Origin: JAMXLO01 sp041487355
GTDB taxonomy: Bacteria > Pseudomonadota > Alphaproteobacteria > Acetobacterales > Acetobacteraceae
DNA: 30,683 nt
Direction of reading: 5' to 3'
NCBI GenBank assembly: GCA_041487355.1
Contig: JBGPND010000043.1
Location: forward strand, 1-30,683
Made by a program: the position numbers and the translations under genes. Below the pieces are notes generated by a model. The model was not told the origin of the DNA, did not search any database, and saw only the letters and a program-made list of their open reading frames with translations. This document shows, piece after piece, positions 8,146 to 15,599 of this stretch (the stretch's first letter is position 1; each line of letters begins with the position of its first letter).

Positions 8146-9000
8146 TCAGTCGGGGATACGCAAGCGCACCGACACCGGGCAATGATCGGACAGGCGCTGC
8201 TTCCACGCCGCGCCGGTCTCGCGATAGGTGAGCACGCGCAGCGTGTCGGGCTGCAGCCAATCGCGCGCGGCGCCGCCCACCAGGATGTGATCGATGAAGG
8301 CTTCGCCGCCCCAGCACGGGCTCGCGTGGCCCTCGGTGGCGCGAGCGAGCGGTGCGGCCTGGCGCAGCGCAGCCCAGAGCTGGTCGCGTCCATCCATGTG
8401 CCGATTGAAGTCGCCGAGCACCGCAAACGGCACGCCTTCGGCACTGCGCGCGGTGATCCAGTCGCGCAGCGGCGAGATCTGTTCGCGCAACTCGGCGCAC
8501 GCGCGGCGTGTCGTGCGACTCAGGCGCTCGTCGAAGCAGCCTGTCTTCAGATGCAGCGCAAGCACGCGTAACGAGCCCTGCGCCAGATGCAGCGTGATAT
8601 CGGCGCCGCTGCGCAACTGGCGCCCAGGAATATCAAACCCGGTGACATCAGGGTTGACCGTGTATTGCATACCGCGCCGTACCACGAGCCCGACACGCTG
8701 GACAACGTGGTCGCGGGTCATATGGACCGAGTAACGCTCGGGCGGAAAGACACGCGCGGCCACAGCCGGACCGTCTACCTCCTGGACCGCGATCACGTCC
8801 GCGTCGAGTTCGGCGGCGTAGCGGCGAAGCAGGTCGATGTCCTCCGGTTGTTTCGGATACGCGTCGGCCGGCAGCCGTGGATCCCCCGCGCCGCGATCGG
8901 TCAACCATTCGAGATTCCAGGTGGCGAGCTTCAGGTCGGCGGCAAAGACAGGCGCCGATACGAGAAGTCCAAGCAGCAAGATGAGAGCCGAGCGTTTCAT
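8146..9000 (-). CDS. secreted endonuclease/exonuclease/phosphatase (EEP) family protein
   Basis: A 284-residue protein with an N-terminal signal peptide (hydrophobic 4-18, A-F-A-A cleavage region around 20), so probably periplasmic. The EEP metallohydrolase motifs are present in order: W-N29-L-E-W, V-Q-E74-V-D, L-A-L-H150-L-K, G-D197-F-N199-R, I-D237-H-I and S-D272-H273-C-P. These match the divalent-metal and catalytic positions of the DNase I-like fold. The substrate may be nucleic acid or a phosphoester; it is not determined by sequence. ATG 9000 is chosen because it immediately precedes the signal peptide; the frame runs 29 codons further into repeat-derived sequence. It lies 53 nt downstream of nothing obvious and is not tightly coupled to its neighbours. 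Confidence 0.88.
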   Translation of the reverse strand: MKRSALILLLGLLVSAPVFAADLKLATWNLEWLTDRGAGDPRLPADAYPKQPEDIDLLRRYAAELDADVIAVQEVDGPAVAARVFPPERYSVHMTRDHVVQRVGLVVRRGMQYTVNPDVTGFDIPGRQLRSGADITLHLAQGSLRVLALHLKTGCFDERLSRTTRRACAELREQISPLRDWITARSAEGVPFAVLGDFNRHMDGRDQLWAALRQAAPLARATEGHASPCWGGEAFIDHILVGGAARDWLQPDTLRVLTYRETGAAWKQRLSDHCPVSVRLRIPD

Positions 9001-9013
9001 GCGAGCATCTTGC

Positions 9014-9194
9014 CACCCCCGCGAAGGAGCGTGTGAATAAATCGGTGAGCGCCACGTCCGACTGTCATTGCGAGCGAAGCGAAGCAATCTCGTGGGCGTT
9101 CTCCACGAGATTCCTTCGCTGCGCTCGCAATGACACTGGGTGTGGCTTGGCCGATTTCGTCACCCCCGCGAAGCTTGTCCCCGCGCAGGCGGGG
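9014..9194. repeat. composite repeat region: 13-nt direct repeats, family B palindrome copy 2, and a GC hairpin
   Basis: This fills most of the 236-base gap 9001-9236. CACCCCCGCGAAG occurs at 9014-9026 and 9161-9173, flanking a second copy of the CATTGCGAGCG palindrome at 9063-9134 (left arm TGTCATTGCGAGCGAAGCG, right arm CGCTCGCAATGACA, loop around 9095). A further hairpin CCCCGC-GCAG-GCGGGG lies at 9179-9194. No gene is visible in the gap. Confidence 0.8.
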
Positions 9195-9236
9195 AGCGGG
9201 CGTCCATCGGCTGTGGTGTGCAATAGGGCACCGCTA

Positions 9237-11225
9237 TCACAGTAGCACTGGCGCGGGGTCTGCCACCTCCTCGGGCTTGGCTACGTCCTCGAGTGCTTGA
9301 GCGCCGCAGTCACGCAGAAAGAGCGCAATCGCATCGAATGTTGCCGGATCACGGGTGGCGTCTGCCGCATCGCCTTCGGGCACCCAGATCACCGTCTCGT
9401 AGCGCGCGCGGGTCAACAGCACGCGATAGGTATTGACCTGATAGGCGATCGCTGCCTCGCCGCGCGGTTCCTGCCAGCGCGTCCCGGCGAAGCTGCGTGC
9501 GATCCAGTCAGTCCGCCCGCCGCGGCGGATCAGGTCGTTACCCCAACACAGGCCGACATAGTCAAGTTCGAGTCCCTGACACGCAAATTGCGTGGCTGGC
9601 ACTTCCAGAGCGTCGGAGGCGCGCACGTCCGGCCAGCGGTGCAGGAACCAGTTGGCGACCGAAGCTGCATCGAGATGCGGGAAGTTCGGCCAGATTCCGT
9701 CCGCCACCAACCGGCGCGCCCCGGCGCTGCATACCAAACCGGCGCGGCGAGTCCCGCGAGCAAGCCGGCGCAGCGCAGCACGCGCCGCCGGGAGCGAGCG
9801 CGTCAGCAGGAAGGGAACTGCGCCCGAGGCATTGGTAATGGCGATCGCGTGCTCGGCATCACCTGACAGCACCGCATCCACCCAGGGCGCGGCAGCAGCA
9901 GAGCGGATCGAACGGACCGGCACGTCCAGATGCAGTGCCGGGTCGATCTGCATCCCGTCCGGTGGCGCATCGAACAAACGCTGACGGGGATCGCGCGCGC
10001 CGAGCACACCAGCATGCGCACGCACGTGCCAATCCGGGCGAGCTGCGAGCGCCTCGCCCCAGGCAGCGAGCCCGGCTTCACCGGTGTTGATCTCCTGGCC
10101 GTTGCCGACCAGCGCGACGATCACCGCCCAGTCACGATGCCGTCGCATGATGTCGAGAAACAGTGCCGCCTCGCTTTGTGCATGGCCGAACTTGCGCCGG
10201 CCGAATTCGGCGTCCCAGGCACGCTGCGCCTCGTCGAACACGATGACATGCTCGTGCGGCGGTTCGGTGCGCGGCAGGTTGTCGCGGAGGAAGCCGATCA
10301 ACGGCTGAATTGCGCTCTCCGTCTCCTGGCGCGCGACGCGGATGCTGCGCCCCTGCGCGTGTGCGTCGCGCGCCAGTGCCTCGCGCATCACGTGCACCAG
10401 TGGCAGATTGCCGGTGAGGAATGCCGCACCGGTCGCCGCACCGAACACAGCGTTCAGACCGCACAGTGTCTTCCCAGCGCCGGGTATTCCGGTGACGAAC
10501 AGCACCTCATGCCGCGCGGCCAAGCGTGCCGCCTCGATGGTATGACGGATGGCGGCCGTGGTCCGGCCGAGATTGCCGACATCGGCGCGCGCTGCCGCGA
10601 TTTCCGCGACACCATGGCGATTGTACAGCATGGTTGCCGCCTCGACGATCGTCGGCACCGGCCGGTACGGCGCAGCTTCCCAGCCGTTCAGGTCGAGTGG
10701 CTGCGACGGCACAGGTACGCGGGCCGCTATGTCCCGCACCAGCGAATCCAATGTCATAGCGGATGCATCGAACACCGGGGTCACGCCGTGCCATAGCAAC
10801 GGCCAGTCTATCGCACGCGGTCTTGCATGTGTCGCGACCAGAATTGGCACAACCGGGTGGCTGCGGCTCTCAGCGTGGAAGTCGAACAGGTCCAGAGCGT
10901 AATCCTCGACCTGCTGGCGATCGAGGGTCACGTACGTCGCCGCGCCGACCTTGAATTCCAGCACCATGATGGTGCGGTCGCACAGCAGCACCGCGTCGAT
11001 CCGGCGCCCCAGGCGAAGCAACGGGTATTCCAGCAGGATGCGCCATGCGCCCGGAAGGTCGCGCAGCGTGGCGCATAGCAAGACGATCTGTTGCCGCCAG
11101 GCGTGAAGCTGCGTGTCGCGGTTCAGATGATGCGTTTCCACCAGCCGCAAAGCGAGGCGCTGCACAATCGCCTCGGGATCATTCGCCAGCAGTTCAGTCG
11201 CATTACCGGACCACCACGCCCCCAC
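9237..11225 (-). CDS. Schlafen-group-3-type (DUF2075) helicase with N-terminal PD-(D/E)XK-like domain
   Basis: A 662-residue protein. The N-terminal part has a nuclease-like core: R-R-I-D77-A-V-L-L then L-E90-F-K92-V-G followed by a Q-V-E-D-Y-A-L-D-L helix, the D...ExK spacing of PD-(D/E)XK enzymes. The middle carries Walker A G-I-P-G-A-G-K252-T and Walker B V-I-V-F-D331-E332-A-Q; the C-terminal end has the superfamily 1 motif V-N-T-Y-R-V-L-L-T-R-A-R. Together this is the DUF2075 ATPase/helicase layout, predicted to act on DNA or RNA. Relatives occur in phage-defence loci, but a defence role here is inference. GTG 11225 is chosen because family similarity (G-A-W-W-S-G) begins there; the frame stays open to 11759 but overlaps the neighbouring acetyltransferase-like gene. 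Confidence 0.85.
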   Translation of the reverse strand: MGAWWSGNATELLANDPEAIVQRLALRLVETHHLNRDTQLHAWRQQIVLLCATLRDLPGAWRILLEYPLLRLGRRIDAVLLCDRTIMVLEFKVGAATYVTLDRQQVEDYALDLFDFHAESRSHPVVPILVATHARPRAIDWPLLWHGVTPVFDASAMTLDSLVRDIAARVPVPSQPLDLNGWEAAPYRPVPTIVEAATMLYNRHGVAEIAAARADVGNLGRTTAAIRHTIEAARLAARHEVLFVTGIPGAGKTLCGLNAVFGAATGAAFLTGNLPLVHVMREALARDAHAQGRSIRVARQETESAIQPLIGFLRDNLPRTEPPHEHVIVFDEAQRAWDAEFGRRKFGHAQSEAALFLDIMRRHRDWAVIVALVGNGQEINTGEAGLAAWGEALAARPDWHVRAHAGVLGARDPRQRLFDAPPDGMQIDPALHLDVPVRSIRSAAAAPWVDAVLSGDAEHAIAITNASGAVPFLLTRSLPAARAALRRLARGTRRAGLVCSAGARRLVADGIWPNFPHLDAASVANWFLHRWPDVRASDALEVPATQFACQGLELDYVGLCWGNDLIRRGGRTDWIARSFAGTRWQEPRGEAAIAYQVNTYRVLLTRARYETVIWVPEGDAADATRDPATFDAIALFLRDCGAQALEDVAKPEEVADPAPVLL

Positions 11226-11243
11226 CGGCCCGCCCCCCAAAAC

Positions 11244-11260
11244 CTGGCTTTTGCAGCCAG
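11244..11260 (-). terminator. possible weak terminator between the acetyltransferase-like and helicase genes
   Basis: CTGGCT and AGCCAG form a perfect six-base stem with a five-base loop; on the minus strand it is followed by GTTTT. It lies 58 nt after the stop of the upstream minus-strand gene and just ahead of the helicase start. The stem is short, so the call is tentative. Confidence 0.3.
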
Positions 11261-11292
11261 CGTGCAGCAGGTCGCCGAGCAAGCAACAGAAT

Positions 11293-11316
11293 GGTTCCCG
11301 CCGGCGCGGAAAAACC
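11293..11316. repeat. short palindromic repeat next to a stop codon
   Basis: GGTTCCCGCCGGCGCGG followed by AAAAACC forms an imperfect hairpin (GGTT/AACC, CCGC/GCGG). It starts one base beyond the stop codon of the minus-strand gene 11318-12481. Read on the minus strand it resembles a type of intergenic repeat widespread in proteobacteria (general knowledge). Confidence 0.5.
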
Positions 11317-11317
11317 G

Positions 11318-12481
11318 TCAGTCGGGCTCGGAATCCTTGCGGAACGGCGACTGCTCCGCCAGCGCCGCCATCTCGGCACGGATGCCGGGCCGTTCGTCCT
11401 CCAGGAAATTGGCGATCGCCCGGCGCAGCCCGGAATGCGCGATCCAGTGCGCGGAGTATGTCGGCTGCGGCAGGTAGCCGCGCTGGATCTTGTGGCGGCC
11501 CTGCGCGCCGGCCTCGACGCGTTTCAGCCCGTGTTCGATCGCCCAGTCGATGGCGCGGTAGTAGCACAGCTCGAAGTGCAGGAACGGCCAGTCGCTGCGG
11601 CAGCCCCAGTTGCGGCCGTACAGCGCCTCGCTCCCCGCCAGGTTCAGCGCGCCCGCCACCGGCTTGCCGGCGTGCTCCGCCATCATCAGCACCACGCGGT
11701 CGCCCAGCCGTTCGCCGAGCAGCGAGAAGAACGAGCGCGACAGGTAGGCGGAGCCCCACTTGCGATCCACCGTCGAGCGGTAGAAGCGATAGAATGCGTC
11801 CCAGTGCGCCTCAGTGATGTCCGCACCGCTCAGCGCGTGGAATGTCAGGCCGGCCGCATTTGCATCCCGCCGCTCCCGCCGCAACACCTTCCGCTTGCGC
11901 GACGACAGCGCGCCGAGAAAATCCTCGAAGCAGGTGTAGCCCGCATTCTCCCAGTGGAACTGCATGCCGACCCGCTGCAGCCAGCCGGCCTCTCCCAGGC
12001 CCTGCCATTCCGCCTCGGTACAGAATGTCACGTGCACCGACGACAGGTTGAGCGAGCGGCAAGCCTGTTCCAGCGCCGAGGCCATCGCCGCGATCGGCAC
12101 GCCGGCATCGGGATGGCGGAGCAGACGGGGACCCGGCGCGGGGCTGAACGGCGCCGCGACCTGCAGCTTCGGATAGTAGTCGCCGCCGGCCCGCTCCAAT
12201 GCATGCGCCCAGCCGTGGTCGAACACGTATTCGCCGTAGCTGTGCGACTTGGCGTACATCGGCGCCACGGCCACCACCTGACCCGCCTCGCCGCGCAGCA
12301 CCGCATGCTGCGGCAGCCAACCGGTGCGCGCGTTGGCCGAACCGCTGTCCTCCATCGCGCTCAGGAAGGCATGGCTGACGAAGGGATTCTCCGACCCCGC
12401 GCAGGCGTCCCACTCCGCTGCCGGAATGTCAGCGATCTTCTGATGCAGCGTCAGCGTCAGCGTGGCGGAGCCGTCGGGCAT
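11318..12481 (-). CDS. GNAT-fold FemAB-like protein (COG3146-type)
   Basis: A 387-residue protein of the FemAB-like/peptidogalycan group. Supporting stretches are W-D-A-C at 24-27 followed by N-P-F-V-S-H-A-F-L, the block S-S-R-K-R-K-V-L-R-R-E-R in the middle, the second GNAT half G-K-P-V-A-G-A-L-N-L, Y-G-R-N-W-G, H-F-E-L-C-Y-Y and E-A-G-A-Q-G-x-H-K near the C terminus. The family is predicted to transfer an acyl or aminoacyl group; the substrate is unknown. ATG 12481 lies nine bases after the RidA stop and has no clear ribosome-binding site, so translation is probably coupled to the RidA gene. Confidence 0.88.
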   Translation of the reverse strand: MPDGSATLTLTLHQKIADIPAAEWDACAGSENPFVSHAFLSAMEDSGSANARTGWLPQHAVLRGEAGQVVAVAPMYAKSHSYGEYVFDHGWAHALERAGGDYYPKLQVAAPFSPAPGPRLLRHPDAGVPIAAMASALEQACRSLNLSSVHVTFCTEAEWQGLGEAGWLQRVGMQFHWENAGYTCFEDFLGALSSRKRKVLRRERRDANAAGLTFHALSGADITEAHWDAFYRFYRSTVDRKWGSAYLSRSFFSLLGERLGDRVVLMMAEHAGKPVAGALNLAGSEALYGRNWGCRSDWPFLHFELCYYRAIDWAIEHGLKRVEAGAQGRHKIQRGYLPQPTYSAHWIAHSGLRRAIANFLEDERPGIRAEMAALAEQSPFRKDSEPD

Positions 12482-12490
12482 GGGGCGAGC

Positions 12491-12958
12491 TTAGTCGATC
12501 TCGAACAGACCCTCCACCTCCACGGCAGCGTCGGCGGGCAGGGCCGGCACACCGATCGTGGTGCGTGCATGGCGCCCCGCCTCGCCGAACACGGCAACAG
12601 CCAGATCGGAGGCGCCGTTCATCACCTGTGCCTGCTGGGTGAACTCGGGTGGCGAGGCGATGAAGCCGCCGAGTCGCACCACCCGCTTCACCCGGTCGAG
12701 ATCGCCGCCGCACGCCGCCTTCAAATGCACCAGCACGTTGATGAAACAGAGCCGCGCCGCCTCACGCCCCTGCTCGAGCGACAGCCCCTGGCCGACCTTG
12801 CCGGTCACCGCGATCCGGCCGTCCACCGCCGGCACCTGGCCGGACACGACGACGAGATTCCCGGTGACAACAAACGGGACGTAGTTGGCGATCGGCGGCA
12901 TCGGCCGCGGCAAAGTGATCCCGAGTTCCGCCAGCTTCACTTCGATGCGACCGGGCAT
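12491..12958 (-). CDS. RidA family protein (YjgF/YER057c/UK114)
   Basis: A 155-residue member of the long RidA branch; classical RidA is about 128 residues. RidA hydrolyses reactive enamine/imine intermediates from amino-acid metabolism. The key Arg is present as Arg132 in H-A-R-T-T-I-G-V-P-A-L-P, followed by V-E-V-E-G; V-S-G-Q-V-P at 38-43 and A-C-G-G-D-L-D-R-V-K-R-V-V-R fit the family. ATG 12958 has AAGGA about eight bases upstream; the in-frame extension upstream is translated repeat. It is the first gene of a probable two- or three-gene minus-strand unit with the FemAB-like gene. Confidence 0.9.
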   Translation of the reverse strand: MPGRIEVKLAELGITLPRPMPPIANYVPFVVTGNLVVVSGQVPAVDGRIAVTGKVGQGLSLEQGREAARLCFINVLVHLKAACGGDLDRVKRVVRLGGFIASPPEFTQQAQVMNGASDLAVAVFGEAGRHARTTIGVPALPADAAVEVEGLFEID

Positions 12959-12993
12959 TTCGGGGTTCCTTCTGGTTGGTTGCTGGAAGCAAA

Positions 12994-13087
12994 GATTCAC
13001 CACAAAGACACGAAGACACAAAGGATCGCAAAGCCCCGCTCCGCGCGAAGCGCATTCAATTGCTTCTTCGTGTCTTTGTGGTGAATC
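12994..13087. repeat. long palindrome, family A copy 3
   Basis: Left arm GATTCACCACAAAGACACG; right arm CGTGTCTTTGTGGTGAATC. The interior contains CGCTCCGCGCGAAGCGCAT, as in the copy at 3674-3775. This copy lies between two genes on the same (minus) strand, 16 bases after the stop of the ribonucleotide-reductase-like gene and 36 bases ahead of the RidA start, so it probably separates the two transcripts. Confidence 0.85.
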
Positions 13088-13102
13088 CTGCTTCCGACCC
13101 GT

Positions 13103-14608
13103 CTACCTGGAAACCACCCTGAACCCCCGCCTGCGAGCCCGTGGCGACGCCTCAGCCGGTAAGTCCAACGGCAACAGCGGCGCATTGTCGCGGCTGCCGT
13201 TGCCCACGGTGTCCGCCTCTTCCACCTCAGCCTCCGGGATGTCGTGGCGGCCCAGATAGTTCGCCGCCAGGTGCCGGAACGCATAGTCCAGCAGCGACGT
13301 GGCCTGTGCCACCGCGGGATCGCCTTCCACGGCTCCGGCGGGCCCGAAGCGGGTGAAGGTGAACGCCTCGACATAGGCCTCCAGCGGCACGCCGTGTTGC
13401 AGGCCGAGGCTCACGGCGACGGCGAAATTGTCCATCAGGCCGCGGAATGCCGCGCCTTCCTTGTGCAGGGCGACGAACACCTCGCCCAGCGTGCCGTCGT
13501 CGTACTCGCCGGTGCGCAGGAACAGCCGGTGTCCGCCGACCGCTGCCTTCTGCGTGTAGCCGGCGCGGCGGGCGGGGAGTTCGTGCCTGCGGGCGGCATG
13601 GAGGGGCTGGCGCATCGGCTCGGGCCGGGCCGGCATGGCATGCACGAAGGGCGCCACCGCGTCGTGCATCGCGATGTGTGCCGCTGCGCTGGGCGCCGGG
13701 AAGGGATCGCGACCCGCCAGCAATTCCGCCAGCGCCGTCTCCGCCGTGACGCCGCGCGCCGCCAGCCAGGCGCGCGCGCCGCGGGTCAGGCCGCCAGCCT
13801 CGCCGAGCGGCGAGAAGGCGGGGGCTATGCCGCCGGTCTCCACGCCGAGCAGCGCATCCACGGGGCCGGGTTCGGCGATCGCCGTCAATGCGCTGTGGCG
13901 CAGCCCGTCCACCGTGGCGACTGCCTGCCGCGCCGCGCGGGCCGCTTCGGCGAGGCCGGGCAGCGGCGTCTCGACCGGCGGGGCGGGCCACTCGGGCGAG
14001 GCCGGCGCGATCGGGCCGAACAGCCGGACCAGCGCGCCGGATGCCGCCTCCGCCCGGCCGCGCAAGGTGGCGGCCAGGGCGCGCGCCACCGTAACGGAAG
14101 CGTCCGAGCCATAGTCGATGCCGAGCAGCGCCAGCAGGCCGGACAGGTCGGCCATGCTCACGGCGATCCGGCTGGCCGACGGCGTGGCCAGGGTCAGCGC
14201 GGTGACCGCCGTCTCGACCGCCTCGGCGAAGGCTGGTGCGTCGAAGCCGCTGGCGGGATCATGGAACGAGACGAGGTTCAGGACGAAACCAGGAATCGGC
14301 GCGGCCTGGCCTTGCCAGATCGGCTCCGTCGGCGCGCCGTGCCGGAGCAGCAGCAGGCGGTGCAGCCGCTCGGCCAAGGGCGCCTCGATCCCCGCCCGCA
14401 ACGCCCGTTCGGCGATCGGACGGATCCAGTCATCGGCCGCGGCAGCCAGCGTAACCGGCCCCTCGCCTGGCGCAAGGGCGGCCAGCGCGGAAGCGGCAGC
14501 GTCGTCCCAGGCCGCCGGGAGGGTGACCAGCCTGGGTGGCGCATCCGGGTCGGCGCCTGCGGTCACGCGCCGCATCCGCACGCCCTGCCATGTCCGGTTC
14601 GTCTTCAT
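13103..14608 (-). CDS. cysteine-free protein resembling the C-terminal half of B12-dependent ribonucleotide reductase
   Basis: A 501-residue protein. Residues 350 to about 470 closely follow the C-terminal domain of class II ribonucleotide reductase: G-Y-T-Q-K-A-x-V-G-G-H, L-R-T-G-E-Y-D-D-G-T-L-G-E-V-F, H-K-E-G-A-A-F-R-G-L-M-D-N-F-A, G-L-Q-H-G-V-P-L-E and F-T-F-T-R-F-G-P-A-G. An earlier block, A-D-L-S-G-L-L-A-L-L-G-I-D-Y-G-S-D, resembles the late barrel of the enzyme. The translated sequence contains no cysteine, and the catalytic N-terminal barrel is absent, so it cannot reduce nucleotides. Role unknown; an accessory or regulatory role is speculation. ATG 14608 is chosen as the start, though no strong ribosome-binding site is visible. 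Divergent from NDUFA12. Confidence 0.75.
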   Translation of the reverse strand: MKTNRTWQGVRMRRVTAGADPDAPPRLVTLPAAWDDAAASALAALAPGEGPVTLAAAADDWIRPIAERALRAGIEAPLAERLHRLLLLRHGAPTEPIWQGQAAPIPGFVLNLVSFHDPASGFDAPAFAEAVETAVTALTLATPSASRIAVSMADLSGLLALLGIDYGSDASVTVARALAATLRGRAEAASGALVRLFGPIAPASPEWPAPPVETPLPGLAEAARAARQAVATVDGLRHSALTAIAEPGPVDALLGVETGGIAPAFSPLGEAGGLTRGARAWLAARGVTAETALAELLAGRDPFPAPSAAAHIAMHDAVAPFVHAMPARPEPMRQPLHAARRHELPARRAGYTQKAAVGGHRLFLRTGEYDDGTLGEVFVALHKEGAAFRGLMDNFAVAVSLGLQHGVPLEAYVEAFTFTRFGPAGAVEGDPAVAQATSLLDYAFRHLAANYLGRHDIPEAEVEEADTVGNGSRDNAPLLPLDLPAEASPRARRRGFRVVSR

Positions 14609-14648
14609 GGCCGGTATGCTAGGACCGTCGCTGCCGCTCGGAAAGCGT

Positions 14649-14682
14649 ATTTTGGGTGTCCAGGCGGACCGCACCCCAAAAT
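14649..14682. promoter_or_regulatory. imperfect dyad in a divergent promoter region
   Basis: ATTTTGGGTG and CACCCCAAAAT are reverse complements apart from one extra base, separated by 13 bases. They sit in the 117-base gap between the divergent ribonucleotide-reductase-like and NDUFA12 genes. This is the spacing and symmetry of a dimeric regulator site, but no regulator is identified. A second small dyad, CCTGT/ACAGG, follows at 14683-14697. Confidence 0.4.
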
Positions 14683-14689
14683 CCTGTGG

Positions 14690-14718
14690 ATGACAGGCCG
14701 TGCGCAGGTTCGTATATC
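14690..14718 (+). promoter_or_regulatory. candidate sigma-70-type promoter for NDUFA12, possibly leaderless
   Basis: ATGACA (14690-14695) and TATATC (14713-14718) are separated by exactly 17 bases. Transcription would begin about position 14725, at the ATG of the next gene (14726), which has no clear ribosome-binding site. This fits a leaderless mRNA. Prediction by eye only. Confidence 0.35.
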
Positions 14719-14725
14719 ACCCAGC

Positions 14726-15079
14726 ATGAACCTCGGCACCTGGCTGTTCACGATGATCAAGGGCCGGCGCGTCGGCGTCGATGCCACTGGCAACGTCTAC
14801 TACAAGGAGCGGCGTCCCCGCCCGGGCCACCGGATTCGCCGCTGGGTGGCGTATGCCGGCCCTGTGGAAGCCTCGCGCGTGCCGCCGGAATGGCACGCCT
14901 GGCTGCACTACACCACGGATGAACCGCTGGTGGAGCGGTCACGGCGCCCGTGGGAGAAGCCGCACCAGCCCAACGCGACGGGCACACCCGCGGGCTACCG
15001 GCCGCCCGGCCACGACTACCAGGGCGGCAAGCGCGACCGCGCGACAGGCGACTACGAAGCCTGGACCCCAGGAAGCTGA
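14726..15079 (+). CDS. NADH:ubiquinone oxidoreductase subunit NDUFA12 family
   Basis: A 117-residue homologue of the mitochondrial complex I accessory subunit NDUFA12 (B17.2), present in alphaproteobacterial complex I. Family features: the opening L-G-T-W-L-F-T, G-R-R-V-G-V-D-A-T-G-N-V-Y-Y, R-R-W-V-A-Y-A-G, E-A-S-R-V-P-P-E-W-H-A-W-L-H-Y, and the Gly/Pro-rich tail with Y-x-P-P-G and Y-E-A-W-T-P. It acts peripherally on the inner-membrane respiratory complex. The ATG at 14726 is the only start matching the family. It heads a plus-strand unit with mlaD ten bases downstream. Confidence 0.95.
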   Translation: MNLGTWLFTMIKGRRVGVDATGNVYYKERRPRPGHRIRRWVAYAGPVEASRVPPEWHAWLHYTTDEPLVERSRRPWEKPHQPNATGTPAGYRPPGHDYQGGKRDRATGDYEAWTPGS

Positions 15080-15089
15080 GACGCACCGC

Positions 15090-15599
15090 ATGCGTCGTCG
15101 CAGCATCGCCGAGGTGCTCACCGGAGCGGTCGTGCTGCTGGTCGCCGCCGGCTTCCTCGTCTATGCCGTGGCGCATTCCGGGCGCACTGGCGTCTCCGGC
15201 TATCCGCTCTATGCCAAATTCGAACACATCGACGGGCTCGGCGTCGGTGCGGATGTTCGCTTGGCAGGGGTGAAGGTGGGCAGCGTGACCGAGGAGCGGA
15301 TCGATCCGCAGAGCTTCCTCGCTGTGGTGGGGCTGAGCGTGCGCGGCGACGTGAAGCTGCCGAAGGACAGCGCCGCCATCGTCACCAGCGAGAGCCTGCT
15401 GGGTGGCAAATACCTGTCGCTGCAACCGGGCGGGGACGAGACGATATTGCAGCCGGGGCAGACCATCACCATTACCCAATCCTCGATCAGCATCGAGGAA
15501 CTCTTGGGCAAGTTCATCTTCAGCATGACGAATGTGCAGAAGGGCCAGGCCGGCGGCGCTACTCCCGGCGAAGCCCAGCCCGGAGCGCCGCCGAAGTGA
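15090..15599 (+). CDS. mlaD: MCE-domain lipid-transport protein MlaD
   Basis: A 169-residue protein with one N-terminal membrane helix (about residues 9-28) and one MCE domain (about 37-115) containing Y-A-K-F-E-H-I-D-G-L-G-V-G-A-D-V-R-L-A-G and G-x-V-G-S-V-T-E. This is the size and layout of MlaD, the inner-membrane-anchored hexamer of the Mla phospholipid trafficking system. The E-S-L-L-G-G-K-Y-L motif is also typical. The ABC components MlaE/MlaF are not in this window. The TGA overlaps the GTG of the next small gene. Confidence 0.92.
   Translation: MRRRSIAEVLTGAVVLLVAAGFLVYAVAHSGRTGVSGYPLYAKFEHIDGLGVGADVRLAGVKVGSVTEERIDPQSFLAVVGLSVRGDVKLPKDSAAIVTSESLLGGKYLSLQPGGDETILQPGQTITITQSSISIEELLGKFIFSMTNVQKGQAGGATPGEAQPGAPPK

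Noticed and set aside
11226..11759. N-terminal extension of the helicase frame
   Set aside because: It overlaps the acetyltransferase-like gene in another frame, contains translated repeat and has no similarity to the family.
3674..13087. CRISPR array
   Set aside because: The repeated elements are palindromes scattered kilobases apart with no regular spacer pattern and no cas genes.
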